Assembly: GCF_020523925.1 (NCBI RefSeq)
Contig: NZ_JAJAPW010000009.1
Span: 20,705-84,704 of the forward strand
DNA: 64,000 bases
DNA from: Neotamlana laminarinivorans
GTDB lineage: Bacteria > Bacteroidota > Bacteroidia > Flavobacteriales > Flavobacteriaceae
Reading direction: 5' to 3'
Made by a program: the position numbers and the translations under genes. Below are positions 43,752 to 53,397 of the stretch, one piece after another; position 1 is the stretch's first letter; each line of letters starts with the position of its first letter. The notes under the pieces are model-generated. The model ran no database searches. It was not told the origin of the DNA and saw only the letters and a program-made list of their open reading frames with translations.

Positions 43752-44306
43752 ATGAACACCCTCTTAAAACGAATTTTAGTTTTTTTATCCATTATTGCGC
43801 TAGGTTTATTGTTATATTCTGTATTTGTTGAAAATATTTTTGCGCCACGATTAAGTCCAAAAGATACCGTAAAATTTGAGCTTAATGACTTAAAACTTAA
43901 AGTATTTTACAATAGACCTTACAAGAAAAATCGTGAAATTTTTGGGGCTCTTGTACCTTACAACCAAGTTTGGCGTACTGGTGCCAACGAAGCCACTACT
44001 TTTGAAACTAATAAAAAACTAGATGTTAACGGCTTTACATTAGCTGAAGGTAAATACACACTTTGGACCGTGCCAAGAGACTCCGTGTGGACGGTTATTT
44101 TTAACTCTAAACAATACAAATGGGGTGTAAACGAACAAATGCAACCTATGTGGGATCCTAATTACGATGCTGTAAGCGTTGATGTACCTGTACAAAAACT
44201 TAATACAACCGTTGAGCAATTTACTATCGCTTTTGATAATTCTACAGATAACTTATTTTTAACTATGGCCTGGGATGATGTTAAAATTTCTGTACCATTA
44301 AAATAA
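43752..44306 (+). CDS. DUF2911 exported protein
   Basis: 184 residues from the ATG at 43752. One N-terminal membrane or signal helix (about 5-25) and a DUF2911 domain: RLSPKDTVKFELNDLKLKVFYNRP, FGALVPYNQVWRTGANEATTF, GKYTLWTVP. Function unknown in the family. Encoded alone, divergent from the sigma operon. Confidence 0.92.
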   Translation: MNTLLKRILVFLSIIALGLLLYSVFVENIFAPRLSPKDTVKFELNDLKLKVFYNRPYKKNREIFGALVPYNQVWRTGANEATTFETNKKLDVNGFTLAEGKYTLWTVPRDSVWTVIFNSKQYKWGVNEQMQPMWDPNYDAVSVDVPVQKLNTTVEQFTIAFDNSTDNLFLTMAWDDVKISVPLK

Positions 44307-44373
44307 ACTTCACATTTAAAAAGATTATTTCTAAGTTTTGACATACACTTGTTTGTATATATTGATAAAAAAT

Positions 44374-44411
44374 AAAGCATGAAAACCTTTAGAGATAATT
44401 TTTCATGCTTT
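44374..44411 (-). terminator. Terminator of the 125-aa orphan gene
   Basis: 12-bp stem AAAGCATGAAAA / TTTTCATGCTTT with a 14-base loop; the T run lies on the minus-strand side, so it ends transcription of the gene at 44446-44823. Confidence 0.8.
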
Positions 44412-44445
44412 AACAAAAATAATATCATAAAACTTCTACTTCCAA

Positions 44446-44823
44446 TTAATCAAAATATGAATTTACAATATTTGAATTTGATGATGTAGAACTTGGATTA
44501 AAAGGTAAAAGAGCTACTCTAGCATATACCTCATCCGATTGTTTAACCCAAAGAATTTTTGGATCTTCATTTAATACAGAATTATTAACTTTACGTGTAA
44601 ATTTTCTTTTAATGCAAGCTTTAGTTGCCTTAACACAAGTATTAGATATTGTAGTTAAATGGTCATCACTAATAGGATCATCTCCTCTTAATGTAATAGT
44701 TTCAACAAAAACAGTTTCATCTAATCGCTCACAATGCGAAAAGCATAGCTCGTAACTTACAGTTACATCACTTGAACTACTTCCTTTTTTAATGTCTAAT
44801 TGCAAATTTGTTATAGTTGCCAT
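44446..44823 (-). CDS. Orphan 125-residue protein of unknown function
   Basis: Open frame of 125 codons with its own terminator. No signal peptide or membrane helix. Starts MATITNLQLDIKKGSSSSDVTVSYELCFSHCE, with alternating strand-like segments and several Cys, then a basic stretch KACIKRKFTRKV and a hydrophilic tail. The N-terminal part suggests a beta-sandwich. I do not recognise a family. It stands alone between the DUF2911 gene and PAP2. Reality of the gene is supported by the terminator and the clean codon use. Confidence 0.65.
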   Translation of the reverse strand: MATITNLQLDIKKGSSSSDVTVSYELCFSHCERLDETVFVETITLRGDDPISDDHLTTISNTCVKATKACIKRKFTRKVNNSVLNEDPKILWVKQSDEVYARVALLPFNPSSTSSNSNIVNSYFD

Positions 44824-45037
44824 AATAATTAAAATTTAAATACCTACTCTATCTTAAGCTTTTCGGTTTACGCTTATAGCTTTAACAAAGCCACAAAACA
44901 AAATTGCAACATAACAGGTTGTAAATCAACATATAAAACACCCTTTTGCAAAAAGAAAATGTCTATAATATTTATAATTAAATAAAATTAAATGAAGAAA
45001 ATTATGGTATTTGTAACAAGAAAAACACCCTAAAAAA

Positions 45038-45604
45038 TTAAATATTAAAATGTATTAATAAGTATTTCATAAACTTATAAAAAATTAAACCCGAAATAAC
45101 ACCAAAAGTCATTCCGCATAAAATATCTAGTGGGTAATGTACACCTACGTAAATTCGGCTATAAGCTACCGTTATACTCCACAACACCATAAAATAAATT
45201 AACTTTTTATAATGCGGTCTTAAAATTAAACCTATAAAAATGGCTCCTGCCATAGTGTTAGACGAGTGCCCTGAAAAGAAACCATATTTACCACAATACG
45301 AAGCCACCATGCGCATATACTCCATAACTCCCTCGGTTCTACAAGGTCTAGAGCGCGCATAAAAACGCTTAAAAACATTAGTAATTTGGTCTGTAAATGC
45401 AATCATTAAAGCCGTAACAACAATAAAAATAAGCAACGCTTTAAGTCCAAATTTTTTATAAAATAAAAACATTAAAACAGCGTAAAGCGGGATAAACGAA
45501 AGCTTATTAGTAATTATTAACCACAAGGTATCCCATTCTGGCGAACCTAAATTATTTAAAAATAAAAAAAGCGCTTCATCCTGTTCAATAAGTTGTTCAA
45601 TCAT
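45038..45604 (-). CDS. PAP2-family phosphatase
   Basis: Membrane lipid or polyprenyl phosphate phosphatase. 188 residues from the ATG at 45604; a longer frame to 45628 runs into dispersed repeat C, so the shorter start is preferred. Motifs: KRFYARSRP, FSGHSSNTMAG (the GHS with catalytic His) and SRIYVGVHYPLDILCG (second catalytic His). Five to six membrane helices. Confidence 0.93.
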   Translation of the reverse strand: MIEQLIEQDEALFLFLNNLGSPEWDTLWLIITNKLSFIPLYAVLMFLFYKKFGLKALLIFIVVTALMIAFTDQITNVFKRFYARSRPCRTEGVMEYMRMVASYCGKYGFFSGHSSNTMAGAIFIGLILRPHYKKLIYFMVLWSITVAYSRIYVGVHYPLDILCGMTFGVISGLIFYKFMKYLLIHFNI

Positions 45605-45616
45605 GTTGCATATTTT

Positions 45617-45723
45617 GGGCGTTACCACAAGGGTCGGGCTTTACGCTAAATCTTTTTAATTTAAAATTCTTGCTTTTGGCAGTAATTTTAAATTAAAAAG
45701 GATACCGCTGCAATCCCTAACGC
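45617..45723 (-). repeat. Dispersed structured intergenic repeat, copy C
   Basis: On the minus strand it begins GCGTTAGGGATTGCAGCGG and ends ACCCTTGTGGTAACGCCC, with AAAGCCCGACC inside. The centre is a long near-perfect hairpin (TTTTTAATTTAAAATT against its complement). Begins four bases after the stop of the small 75-aa gene, same orientation. Confidence 0.87.
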
Positions 45724-45727
45724 AGTT

Positions 45728-45955
45728 TTAGTCTTCGTATTTAGCTATTTCGGCATCATAAAATGCTGTAGCTTCTTTAATAGCATTTTGGGTTTCAACC
45801 TCCAATTCCTTTTGGTCTTCAGCATCAAAATCTTCAAACCATTCTAACTCATCATTTTCAAGATTAATTATAAACCTTGGAAATTCGGTATGAATAATAA
45901 AAATAGCATTTGGGTAATCGCTATTATCGCCTAAAATAAATTTTGGAAGTGTCAT
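45728..45955 (-). CDS. Small acidic protein, unknown
   Basis: 75 residues with no membrane helix: IFIIHTEFPRFIINLENDELEWFEDFDAEDQ then an amphipathic Glu-rich tail ending KYED. It looks like a conserved small flavobacterial protein but I cannot name a family. Follows the MATE gene by six bases on the same strand. Confidence 0.75.
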   Translation of the reverse strand: MTLPKFILGDNSDYPNAIFIIHTEFPRFIINLENDELEWFEDFDAEDQKELEVETQNAIKEATAFYDAEIAKYED

Positions 45956-45961
45956 GTATCG

Positions 45962-47341
45962 TTATTTGCTATTCGACAAAATTAAACGTTTCGTTAAATA
46001 ATTAAACCTAATATATAATAAAATTGCAGCAGTACTTAAACCAGCGAGTAAACCTAACCAAATACCAAAACTACCATAGGCTTCTGCTTTACCAAAGTAC
46101 CAGCTAATCGGGAACCCAACCAACCAATACGAAATAAATGTTATTATAGTTGGTATTTTTACGTCTTGTAATCCGCGTAAAGCGCCTAAAACCAAAACTT
46201 GTATACTATCGCTAACCTGAAAAATTGCTGCAGCAATAAGTAAATTAGAAGCTATGTTTACCACTTCGGTATTATCTGCAAAATTTTCTGCATCATTAAA
46301 ATCTACATACAACTTAGGTAAATAATTATGAAAAATTAAAAATAATATCGCGAAACAAAACGCCAATATTATGCCTAACAAAAATATTGAGAACGCTATA
46401 CGCCTAAGCTCTACATAATTTTTAAGCCCTTTTTGGTTTCCAACTCTTATCATAGAAGCCACACTTAAACCAGTGGCAACCATAAACGTCATAGACGATA
46501 AATTTAAAGCTACCTGATTAGCCGCCTGCGGATTTTTACCCAACAAGCCGCTTAACCAAATTGCTGCTGTAAAAATAGCGACCTCAAAAAACATTTGCAT
46601 GGCACTAGGTGCTGCAAGGTTTATTATTTTTTTAAGCATTAATTTTTCTAAAACAAAAAACTTAATGTTAGTAACATAGTCTTTAGATTTTTCTTTTTTG
46701 TAAAGTAAAAACCACAAATAAAATACCATAATTATTCGTGAAGCCAAAGTACCATAAGCGGCACCAACCATTCCCAGTTCTGGGAAACCAAACTTACCAA
46801 AAATTAAAAGGTAATTTAAAATTACATTTACAATATTCCCCAAAAGTGTAGCGTACATAGGGTATCGTGTCATAGACAAGCCATCGCTAAACTGTTTAAA
46901 GGCCTGAAACACTATTAGCGGAATAAGAGAAAATGCTACTAAATTTAAGTACGGAATAGCATACTCCACTACCTCAACAGGTTGTTTCATTAAATACATT
47001 AATGGCTTACCAAAAAATACCATTAAAAATAATAAAACCCCCAAAGTAGTACATAAAAACAAACCATGCTTAAATGATGATTTTCCTGAAGCAAAATCTT
47101 TTGCGGCATCTGCTTCAGCAATTAAGGGCGTAATAGCTGTAGAAAAGCCAATCCCTAAAGACATAGCTATAAACATAAAACTATTACCTAAAGATACTGC
47201 TGCAAGTTCTGCAGTACCTAATTGGCCAACCATTATATTATCTATAAAACTTACAAAAGTATGACCAAGCATACCTAACATAACCGGAGAAGCCAACTTC
47301 CAGTTATACTTAAATTCCTTTGTATAATCGCCTAAATTCAT
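45962..47341 (-). CDS. MATE-family efflux transporter
   Basis: 459 residues, about 12 membrane helices, the duplicated MatE domain (about 15-175 and 240-405) with LGHTFVSFIDNIMVGQLGTAELAAVSLG near the start. Likely Na+ or H+-driven export of cationic drugs, of the NorM type. Co-directional with the small 75-aa gene. Confidence 0.95.
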   Translation of the reverse strand: MNLGDYTKEFKYNWKLASPVMLGMLGHTFVSFIDNIMVGQLGTAELAAVSLGNSFMFIAMSLGIGFSTAITPLIAEADAAKDFASGKSSFKHGLFLCTTLGVLLFLMVFFGKPLMYLMKQPVEVVEYAIPYLNLVAFSLIPLIVFQAFKQFSDGLSMTRYPMYATLLGNIVNVILNYLLIFGKFGFPELGMVGAAYGTLASRIIMVFYLWFLLYKKEKSKDYVTNIKFFVLEKLMLKKIINLAAPSAMQMFFEVAIFTAAIWLSGLLGKNPQAANQVALNLSSMTFMVATGLSVASMIRVGNQKGLKNYVELRRIAFSIFLLGIILAFCFAILFLIFHNYLPKLYVDFNDAENFADNTEVVNIASNLLIAAAIFQVSDSIQVLVLGALRGLQDVKIPTIITFISYWLVGFPISWYFGKAEAYGSFGIWLGLLAGLSTAAILLYIRFNYLTKRLILSNSK

Positions 47342-47553
47342 TAGGCAAAAGTACGCTTAACACTAATTATTACCAATTGATATAGTTATTAAATAATTAA
47401 AAATTGATGTGTATTTTTTATAAATTATCGATTTTTAATATTTTTTTTATTAAATTTACAATAACAATCTGAAAATCAAATTATTTGCTCCAAACGAAAA
47501 ACAAAAAGCAAATATTTTAAAGGGATTAAAAATTAGGCTAAATAGTTTTTCAT

Positions 47554-47587
47554 CAAACAGGAGAAAATAAATATTTTCTCCTGTTTG
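47554..47587. terminator. Perfect 15-bp palindrome after the nitronate monooxygenase gene
   Basis: CAAACAGGAGAAAAT / ATTTTCTCCTGTTTG with a 4-base loop, 13 bases after the stop at 47601. No T run follows on either strand, so it may stabilise the 3' end or be a weak terminator. Confidence 0.6.
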
Positions 47588-47600
47588 CATATCACATAGT

Positions 47601-48542
47601 TTATAATGTGTATATTTTATTTTTAGCCTCGTTAAATTCAGAAATTATTTCTGTTACAATTTCCGAAACGGGTTTTATTGTATTTATCAACCCTGAAACC
47701 TGACCTATTTCAAGTTCGCCTTCATCTAAATCGCCTTCAAACATTCCTTTTTTTGCTCTACCTCTTCCTAATAAAGCTTTTAATTCATCAGTTGTTGGTG
47801 TAGTTTTATATAAATCTTGTAGTTGATTATAAAATTCGTTTTTAAGCAATCGTACAGGAGCTAATTCTTTTAAAGTAAGTTGTGTATCACCTTCCTTAGC
47901 ATTAACAACTAATTCCTTAAATTTTTGATGGGCAGAACTTTCTTTGCTTGCTACAAACCTACTTCCTATTTGTACACCATCGGCACCTAAAACCATTGCT
48001 GCCAACATACCTCTACCAGTTGCAATACCACCTGCAGCAATTAAAGGAATTGTCATTTGGTCTTTAACCATAGGTATTAAAGTTAAAGTAGTGGTTTCAT
48101 CTCTACCGTTATGACCACCAGCCTCGAAGCCTTCTGCTACAATAGCATCAACACCAGCATCTTGAGCCTTTAAAGCAAACTTTAGGCTGCTTACAACATG
48201 TACTACAGTAATACCTTTGTCTTGCAACCACTTAGTCCATGTTTTTGGGTTTCCTGCCGATGTAAAGACTATTTTTATACCTTCTTGAACAATTACGTCC
48301 ATTAATTTATCTATATCTGGATACAACAAAGGTACATTAACACCAAAAGGTTTATTTGTTGCTTTTTTACATTTAATAATATGTTCTCGCAAAACCTCTG
48401 GATACATACTGCCTGCACCTAAAATGCCTAAAATACCTGAGTTGCTTGCGGCTGAAGCTAAACGCCATCCACTATTCCATACCATTCCTGCTTGAACAAT
48501 AGGATATTTAATTTTAAACAATTCTGCTACGCAATTTGCCAT
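47601..48542 (-). CDS. Nitronate monooxygenase / FabK-like flavoprotein
   Basis: FMN-dependent TIM-barrel enzyme of the 2-nitropropane dioxygenase family; oxidises nitronates or reduces enoyl-ACP. 313 residues: PIVQAGMVWNSGWRLASAASN, GVNVPLLYPD, VVHVVSSLKFALKAQDAGVDAIVAEGFEAGGH (catalytic-region His) and AAGGIATGRGMLAAMVLGADGVQIG (phosphate-binding). Its ATG overlaps the subtilase stop by one base, so both form one transcription unit. Confidence 0.9.
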   Translation of the reverse strand: MANCVAELFKIKYPIVQAGMVWNSGWRLASAASNSGILGILGAGSMYPEVLREHIIKCKKATNKPFGVNVPLLYPDIDKLMDVIVQEGIKIVFTSAGNPKTWTKWLQDKGITVVHVVSSLKFALKAQDAGVDAIVAEGFEAGGHNGRDETTTLTLIPMVKDQMTIPLIAAGGIATGRGMLAAMVLGADGVQIGSRFVASKESSAHQKFKELVVNAKEGDTQLTLKELAPVRLLKNEFYNQLQDLYKTTPTTDELKALLGRGRAKKGMFEGDLDEGELEIGQVSGLINTIKPVSEIVTEIISEFNEAKNKIYTL

Positions 48543-50134
48543 TACTCTTTAATAAATTTTATGGTTCTAGAACTGTTATCTTGTTCTATTTTAAAAAAGT
48601 ACACTCCAGATTTTAAAAACGAAAAATCCATTGTTTCAGTTTCTGAAGTAAAATTATAATAGCCTAAAAATTTTCCTAAAACGTTAAAAACGGTAATTGA
48701 TGTTTCACCATTTATTCCAGAGAAATAAACCTTTCCGCTTGTCGGGTTTGGATATACTTTTAGTTGAGTTAAACTTGTATTTTTCACAGATAAACCTAAA
48801 TTATAAGCATTATATAAGTTTGGAATGCCATAACCTAAAAAATAATCTGGTGTTGCATATTGCGATGCCGATTGGCGAACTAGCTGCATAATTTCTTCTG
48901 GTGTTTTACTAGGTAATGCCTGCCATAAACAAGCAATACCACCAGCTAAAATTGGCGAACTAAAAGAAGTTCCACTGGCCGTAGAAATATTATTATTTGT
49001 ATTAATTAAAACACTAGATTCTCCTTGTGCTACAACATCAGGTTTTTGGGTAGGCTGAATAGAACTACCAACAGAGCTGAACGATGCATAATTTCCATTG
49101 GAATTTACCGCACCAATAGATAATGTATTTGGGGAATCGGCTGGTGCTGTAATACCATCTGTACCTTCATTTCCTGCAGAAGTAATTAAAAGCAAACCTT
49201 TTTCGAATGCAATATTTGCTCCTCGTGTTATAAATGTAGTGTAACCATTCATTTCGGCATCTGTGTAGGTGTAGCTTGCATTATCGAACACTTTGTATCC
49301 TAATGAGGTATTAATAATATCTACACCTAAACTATCTGCACGTTCTGCGGCTTCTACCCAATAACTTTCTTCGGCTGGAGTTTCGCTACTTACATCTTCG
49401 GTTATAAATAAATAATAGGAAGCATCGGGTGCTGTACCTACATAGCTGTTTTCAATATAACCAGCCATAGTGCTTAAAACCAAAGTACCATGATAATGTT
49501 GCTCAGCGTTATAAACATCGGTATCTCGGTTTACAAAATCGTATACATCTAAAATATTTCCTGCATTTCTTAATCGCTCAAAACCACCCATGGTATTTAC
49601 ATTTGGGAAACCTGAGTCGAAAATAGCAATGGTAATTCCGGAACCAGTAAAATCATCTAAATGTAAATTATCTCCACTTATCATTTCTATTTGATTGGTG
49701 GCACTTCCATAATTAAATGTAGTTTTAATGCCCTCAAATTTATTTACAATTTTATCGGCTACAGATTTTGAAGTGTTTAAGTTATCGTCTGCAAAATCAA
49801 TGCTATCAACAAAACTTAATACTGCTAAAGCCTTAATATCTGTTTCGCTACCTCGAACATGAACGGCATTAAACCATTTAGACTTTGCCAAAACAGCTAT
49901 ACCTGTTTGCGCTTTTATTTGAGTAATGTAATTTTCGTTTACAGGAACGTCTCTTGCATCTATAGTAATATTAAATCTTTGTTTTTTATCAATAGCTTTT
50001 TGAGTTAAAATAGAAATAGGATTGGCTATTGATGCTTCTACGTTTTCTTTGTCTGTTAAAAACACCCAAGCATCTTCATTTTGAGAGAAAAGGAAACTAG
50101 GGCAAACAAATAAAATTAAAACTAAAAATTTCAT
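48542..50134 (-). CDS. S8 subtilisin-like protease with T9SS C-terminal sorting domain
   Basis: Secreted serine protease. 530 residues with signal peptide (about 1-17), catalytic Asp173 in IAIFDSGF, His215 in HYHGTLVLSTMAG and Ser390 in SGTSFSSPILAGG. A type A T9SS sorting domain occupies the end (about 450-530: LKVYPNPTSGKVYFSG ... IKFIKE), so it is exported by the type IX system and anchored or released. Precedes the nitronate monooxygenase gene with a one-base overlap. Confidence 0.95.
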   Translation of the reverse strand: MKFLVLILFVCPSFLFSQNEDAWVFLTDKENVEASIANPISILTQKAIDKKQRFNITIDARDVPVNENYITQIKAQTGIAVLAKSKWFNAVHVRGSETDIKALAVLSFVDSIDFADDNLNTSKSVADKIVNKFEGIKTTFNYGSATNQIEMISGDNLHLDDFTGSGITIAIFDSGFPNVNTMGGFERLRNAGNILDVYDFVNRDTDVYNAEQHYHGTLVLSTMAGYIENSYVGTAPDASYYLFITEDVSSETPAEESYWVEAAERADSLGVDIINTSLGYKVFDNASYTYTDAEMNGYTTFITRGANIAFEKGLLLITSAGNEGTDGITAPADSPNTLSIGAVNSNGNYASFSSVGSSIQPTQKPDVVAQGESSVLINTNNNISTASGTSFSSPILAGGIACLWQALPSKTPEEIMQLVRQSASQYATPDYFLGYGIPNLYNAYNLGLSVKNTSLTQLKVYPNPTSGKVYFSGINGETSITVFNVLGKFLGYYNFTSETETMDFSFLKSGVYFFKIEQDNSSRTIKFIKE

Positions 50135-50159
50135 GGGGCAGTATGTTGTTTACTGCAAT

Positions 50160-51347
50160 TTAAGAAATTACGCCCGAACCTACTAACTCATCGTTTAAAT
50201 ACCAAGCTACAAATTGTCCTTCTGTAATTGCCGATTGATGGTTTTTAAACACAACATACAATCCGTTTTCTACTTTATGCAGAGTAGCTTCTTCTAAAGT
50301 TTGTCTGTAGCGAATTCGTGCTTTAACAGGCATGGTTTCATTAGTATTTAATGCTAGGTCTTCTCTTACCCAATGCAACTCCTCATTTGCAACAAAAAGG
50401 GCCTTTTTAAATAATCCTGGATGTAATTTTCCTTGGCCAGTATATATTATATTTTCTTCAACATTTGTATCTATAACAAACAATGGCTCTACTGTACCCC
50501 CAACAGCTAAACCTTTTCGTTGACCCTTTGTAAAGTAGTGCGCTCCTTGATGTTTACCAACAACTTTGCCTTGATTTTTTGAATATTTTATTTTACGAGA
50601 TAAATAACTTAATTCCTCTTCTTTTGAATTAAAGCTTGTTTCAGTTTGGCTATAAACCTCTAAATTGTTTGGGATTTCAACAATTTCGCCTTCTTTTGGT
50701 TTAAGCTGTTGCTGAAGAAACTCAGGCAACTTCACTTTGCCTATAAAGCACAGTCCTTGAGAATCTTTTTTGTCTGCAGTAATTAAATCTAACTCTGAAG
50801 CTATTTCACGAACCTCTGGTTTTGTTAATTCACCTATTGGAAATAGAGATTTTGCTAGTTGTTCTTGAGATAATTGACATAAAAAATACGATTGGTCTTT
50901 ATTACCATCAACACCAGCTAATAATTGGTAAACTTCCTTTCCGTCTTTCTCTATTGTGCCTTTACGGCAATAATGCCCCGTAGCAACATAATCTGCTCCT
51001 AAATCGAGTGCTATCTTCATGAATACATCAAACTTTATCTCGCGATTGCATAGTACATCTGGGTTTGGTGTTCTACCTTTTTCGTATTCATTAAACATAT
51101 AATCTACAATTCGCTCTTTGTACTGAGCGCTTAAATCTACTGTTTGAAATGGAATACCTAACTTTTCTGCTACTAGCATAGCATCATTACTATCGTCTAG
51201 CCAAGGGCATTCATTGGATATGGTAACTGAATCATCGTGCCAATTTTTCATAAACAATCCAATAACCTCATAACCTTGTTGTTGTAACAAATAAGCTGCA
51301 ACACTTGAATCTACACCTCCTGAAAGCCCTATTATTACCCGTTTCAT
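50160..51347 (-). CDS. mnmA: tRNA-specific 2-thiouridylase
   Basis: Adds sulphur at U34 of Lys, Glu and Gln tRNAs. From the ATG at 51347 ([20 protein letters not shown]) it is 395 residues: PP-loop SGGVDSS, catalytic Cys in [11 protein letters not shown] (about 100-110) and second Cys in GLCFIGK (about 195-201), and C-terminal FTKGQRKGL and FVAWYL. The longer frame to 51356 has no better start. Confidence 0.96.
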   Translation of the reverse strand: MKRVIIGLSGGVDSSVAAYLLQQQGYEVIGLFMKNWHDDSVTISNECPWLDDSNDAMLVAEKLGIPFQTVDLSAQYKERIVDYMFNEYEKGRTPNPDVLCNREIKFDVFMKIALDLGADYVATGHYCRKGTIEKDGKEVYQLLAGVDGNKDQSYFLCQLSQEQLAKSLFPIGELTKPEVREIASELDLITADKKDSQGLCFIGKVKLPEFLQQQLKPKEGEIVEIPNNLEVYSQTETSFNSKEEELSYLSRKIKYSKNQGKVVGKHQGAHYFTKGQRKGLAVGGTVEPLFVIDTNVEENIIYTGQGKLHPGLFKKALFVANEELHWVREDLALNTNETMPVKARIRYRQTLEEATLHKVENGLYVVFKNHQSAITEGQFVAWYLNDELVGSGVIS

Positions 51348-51495
51348 AAATACCAATTTTTAGGCTGCAAATATACATATAAATATCATTTTTTAACCCT
51401 CCCAACTTAGTGACCTAAAGGTGTGGAAAAACAATTTTTGTTTAAATTTTAACAAATTTTAATAAACAAAAAATTAATTCTGTTTAAATTTTAAC

Positions 51496-51503
51496 TATTT
51501 TTG
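51496..51503 (+). promoter_or_regulatory. -7 element of the fasciclin gene
   Basis: TATTTTTG, 24 bases upstream of the ATG at 51528. The preceding region contains repeated TTTAAATTTTAAC segments. Confidence 0.55.
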
Positions 51504-51527
51504 TTAAACAAAACAAAATCTAACAAC

Positions 51528-52496
51528 ATGAAAAAGTTAAATTTATTAAAACCATTAGTAATTGTATTTGCTCTTATCTTATCATCTTGTAACAGTGATG
51601 ATGAAGGCACTACCCCACAAGAATTAAACATTGTAGAAACCGCTCAAAGTGTTTCAGATTTAAGCATTCTAGTTGAAGCTGTTATACAAGCAGACTTGGT
51701 AGATGCTTTATCTGCTGCCGGTGATCGAACAGTTCTAGCTCCAACCAATGCTGCATTTACATCATTTTTAAGCGACAATGGCTACAGTGCCCTATCTGAA
51801 GTTCCAGATGATGTATTAACTCAAATTTTATTAAATCATGTTATTCCAAGTGTTAACATTGAATCATCTGCCCTAATAGGAAATACAGGTTACACAACAA
51901 CAATGGCAGATGGCCCTAGCTCAACTAATTTGAGTATTTTTTATGACGGTACATCAGGAGTAACTTTTAACGGAATGGCAACAGTTACTACTGCAGATGT
52001 AAGTACATCAAATGGTGTGGTTCACATTATTGACGAAGTTATTACGTTACCAACAATTGCTACTTTTGCTACAACTAATTCGGCATTATCTACTTTAGTA
52101 AGTGTTTTAGCTTACGCCGATACTGGTAGCCCAACTGTACCTTACATTGAAACAGTATCGAACAGTGAAGCGGGGCCTTTTACTGTTTTTTCGCCAACTA
52201 ATGATGCATTTACTAATTTACTAGAAGAACTTGGTGTTGATGAATTAACAGATATTGATACAGATACCGTTGATGCTGTTTTATTAAATCATATAGTTAA
52301 TGCAAATGTACAATCTAGCCAACTTACATCTGGAACTGTTACTACTCTTGGAGGCGATGTAACTGTTGATGCTACAGCCTTTACAATTACAGATATGAAT
52401 GATAGGGTAAGTAATATTATTACAAGCTTAGTTGATATACAAGCTACTAATGGTGTTGTTCATGTTATAGATAAAGTAATTTTACCTGCGCAATAA
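51528..52496 (+). CDS. Lipoprotein with two fasciclin (FAS1) domains
   Basis: Predicted surface adhesion protein. 322 residues from the ATG at 51528 (MKKLNLLKPLVIVFALILSS, lipobox SSC with Cys21). Two FAS1 domains of about 140 residues: the first has TVLAPTNAAFTSFL and ILLNHVIP, the second FTVFSPTNDAFTNLL and LLNHIVNANV; both end in GVVHIIDEVI or GVVHVIDKVI. Mature part is acidic. Followed by a strong terminator. Confidence 0.94.
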   Translation: MKKLNLLKPLVIVFALILSSCNSDDEGTTPQELNIVETAQSVSDLSILVEAVIQADLVDALSAAGDRTVLAPTNAAFTSFLSDNGYSALSEVPDDVLTQILLNHVIPSVNIESSALIGNTGYTTTMADGPSSTNLSIFYDGTSGVTFNGMATVTTADVSTSNGVVHIIDEVITLPTIATFATTNSALSTLVSVLAYADTGSPTVPYIETVSNSEAGPFTVFSPTNDAFTNLLEELGVDELTDIDTDTVDAVLLNHIVNANVQSSQLTSGTVTTLGGDVTVDATAFTITDMNDRVSNIITSLVDIQATNGVVHVIDKVILPAQ

Positions 52497-52523
52497 AAGG
52501 GAGAAAAATTGATTATGAAAAAG

Positions 52524-52553
52524 AAAAAACGCCTTAAAATTAAGGCGTTTTTT
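52524..52553 (+). terminator. Terminator of the fasciclin gene
   Basis: 14-bp stem AAAAAACGCCTTAA / TTAAGGCGTTTTTT with a 2-base loop and T run. It overlaps the last codons of the convergent YwqK-repeat gene, so that gene's coding end is part of the stem. Confidence 0.9.
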
Positions 52554-53247
52554 TTATTCTTTTTGGTTTAGCACTCATATCTTTTTCTTCAACCAAATTA
52601 CCATTTTCATAATATTTCCAAACACCTGCCTTTTTACCATTCTTATAGTGGCCTTCGGTAATTAACTCTCCTAAAGGGTTATAAAACTGAGATAGACCAT
52701 GTAATTCACCATTGTTATATGAGTAACTTTTCAAAATAGTTTGTTCTTTAGTATACCAAACTGACTCCCCCTGCAAATTACCATTTAAGTAGTTTTGCTT
52801 TTCTGCCATTGCACCATTTGTATAATATACAATACGTTCGCCATGTAATTCGCCGTTATTATTATAATGCTCCAAGGTTAATAAATTATCAGAATATCTA
52901 TGATAATATTTCCATGTTCCAATATATTTTTTATCATCCATTTGGCCTTCGCTAATAACTTTACCCGTAGATGCTAAAAATTTAACGGTTGCAATGCTGT
53001 TATCTTTATTAAACGCTTTAGTTGCAGTTAAAACAGCATGATTGCCAATATTTTTATAATATTTAAAAATACCAATTTCTTTACCATGAAAAAACTCGCC
53101 TTCATATCTAGTTACTTTTGTACCTTCAAAATTCTTCTTCCAAATACCATGTCGCTTTCCAGCCTCATCAAATTGATTAATATCTTGAGAAAAACCAGAA
53201 AACTTAATCAGAAAAATTGATATAAAAACGAACTTATAAATATTCAT
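52540..53247 (-). CDS. YwqK/MORN-type repeat protein, exported
   Basis: 235 residues from the ATG at 53247, which begins a signal peptide (MNIYKFVFISIFLIKFSGFS); the frame extends to 53295 but with a non-signal start. Repeats follow: GIWKKN, GIFKYY, GTWKYY, GERIVYYTNGAMAEK, GESVWY, GLSQFYNPLGELITEGHYKNG, GVWKYYENGNLVEE. Such repeats occur in antitoxin-like (YwqK) and other surface proteins; no toxin gene is nearby, so a toxin-antitoxin role is not supported. Confidence 0.87.
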   Translation of the reverse strand: MNIYKFVFISIFLIKFSGFSQDINQFDEAGKRHGIWKKNFEGTKVTRYEGEFFHGKEIGIFKYYKNIGNHAVLTATKAFNKDNSIATVKFLASTGKVISEGQMDDKKYIGTWKYYHRYSDNLLTLEHYNNNGELHGERIVYYTNGAMAEKQNYLNGNLQGESVWYTKEQTILKSYSYNNGELHGLSQFYNPLGELITEGHYKNGKKAGVWKYYENGNLVEEKDMSAKPKRIKKTP

Positions 53248-53346
53248 AAAATTAAAATTATTATTAGTTAAAGTAACGCTTAATAGTCTAAACAAAACTT
53301 CTTAATAAATTTATAAACGACAAATTTAACACCAAATTGCACAAAT

Positions 53347-53383
53347 AAAAAAGCTGCTATAAAATATTTATAGCAGCTTTTTT
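53347..53383 (-). terminator. Terminator of yidC
   Basis: 17-bp perfect stem AAAAAAGCTGCTATAAA / TTTATAGCAGCTTTTTT with a 3-base loop; T run on the minus strand. Confidence 0.92.
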
Positions 53384-53397
53384 TATAATTTATAACT

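Noticed and set aside
45605..45628. Longer PAP2 start
   Set aside because: The added codons come from dispersed repeat C and do not match the family.
52540..53247. YwqK repeat protein as antitoxin of a toxin-antitoxin pair
   Set aside because: It has a signal peptide and no adjacent toxin gene; only the repeat type resembles the YwqK family.
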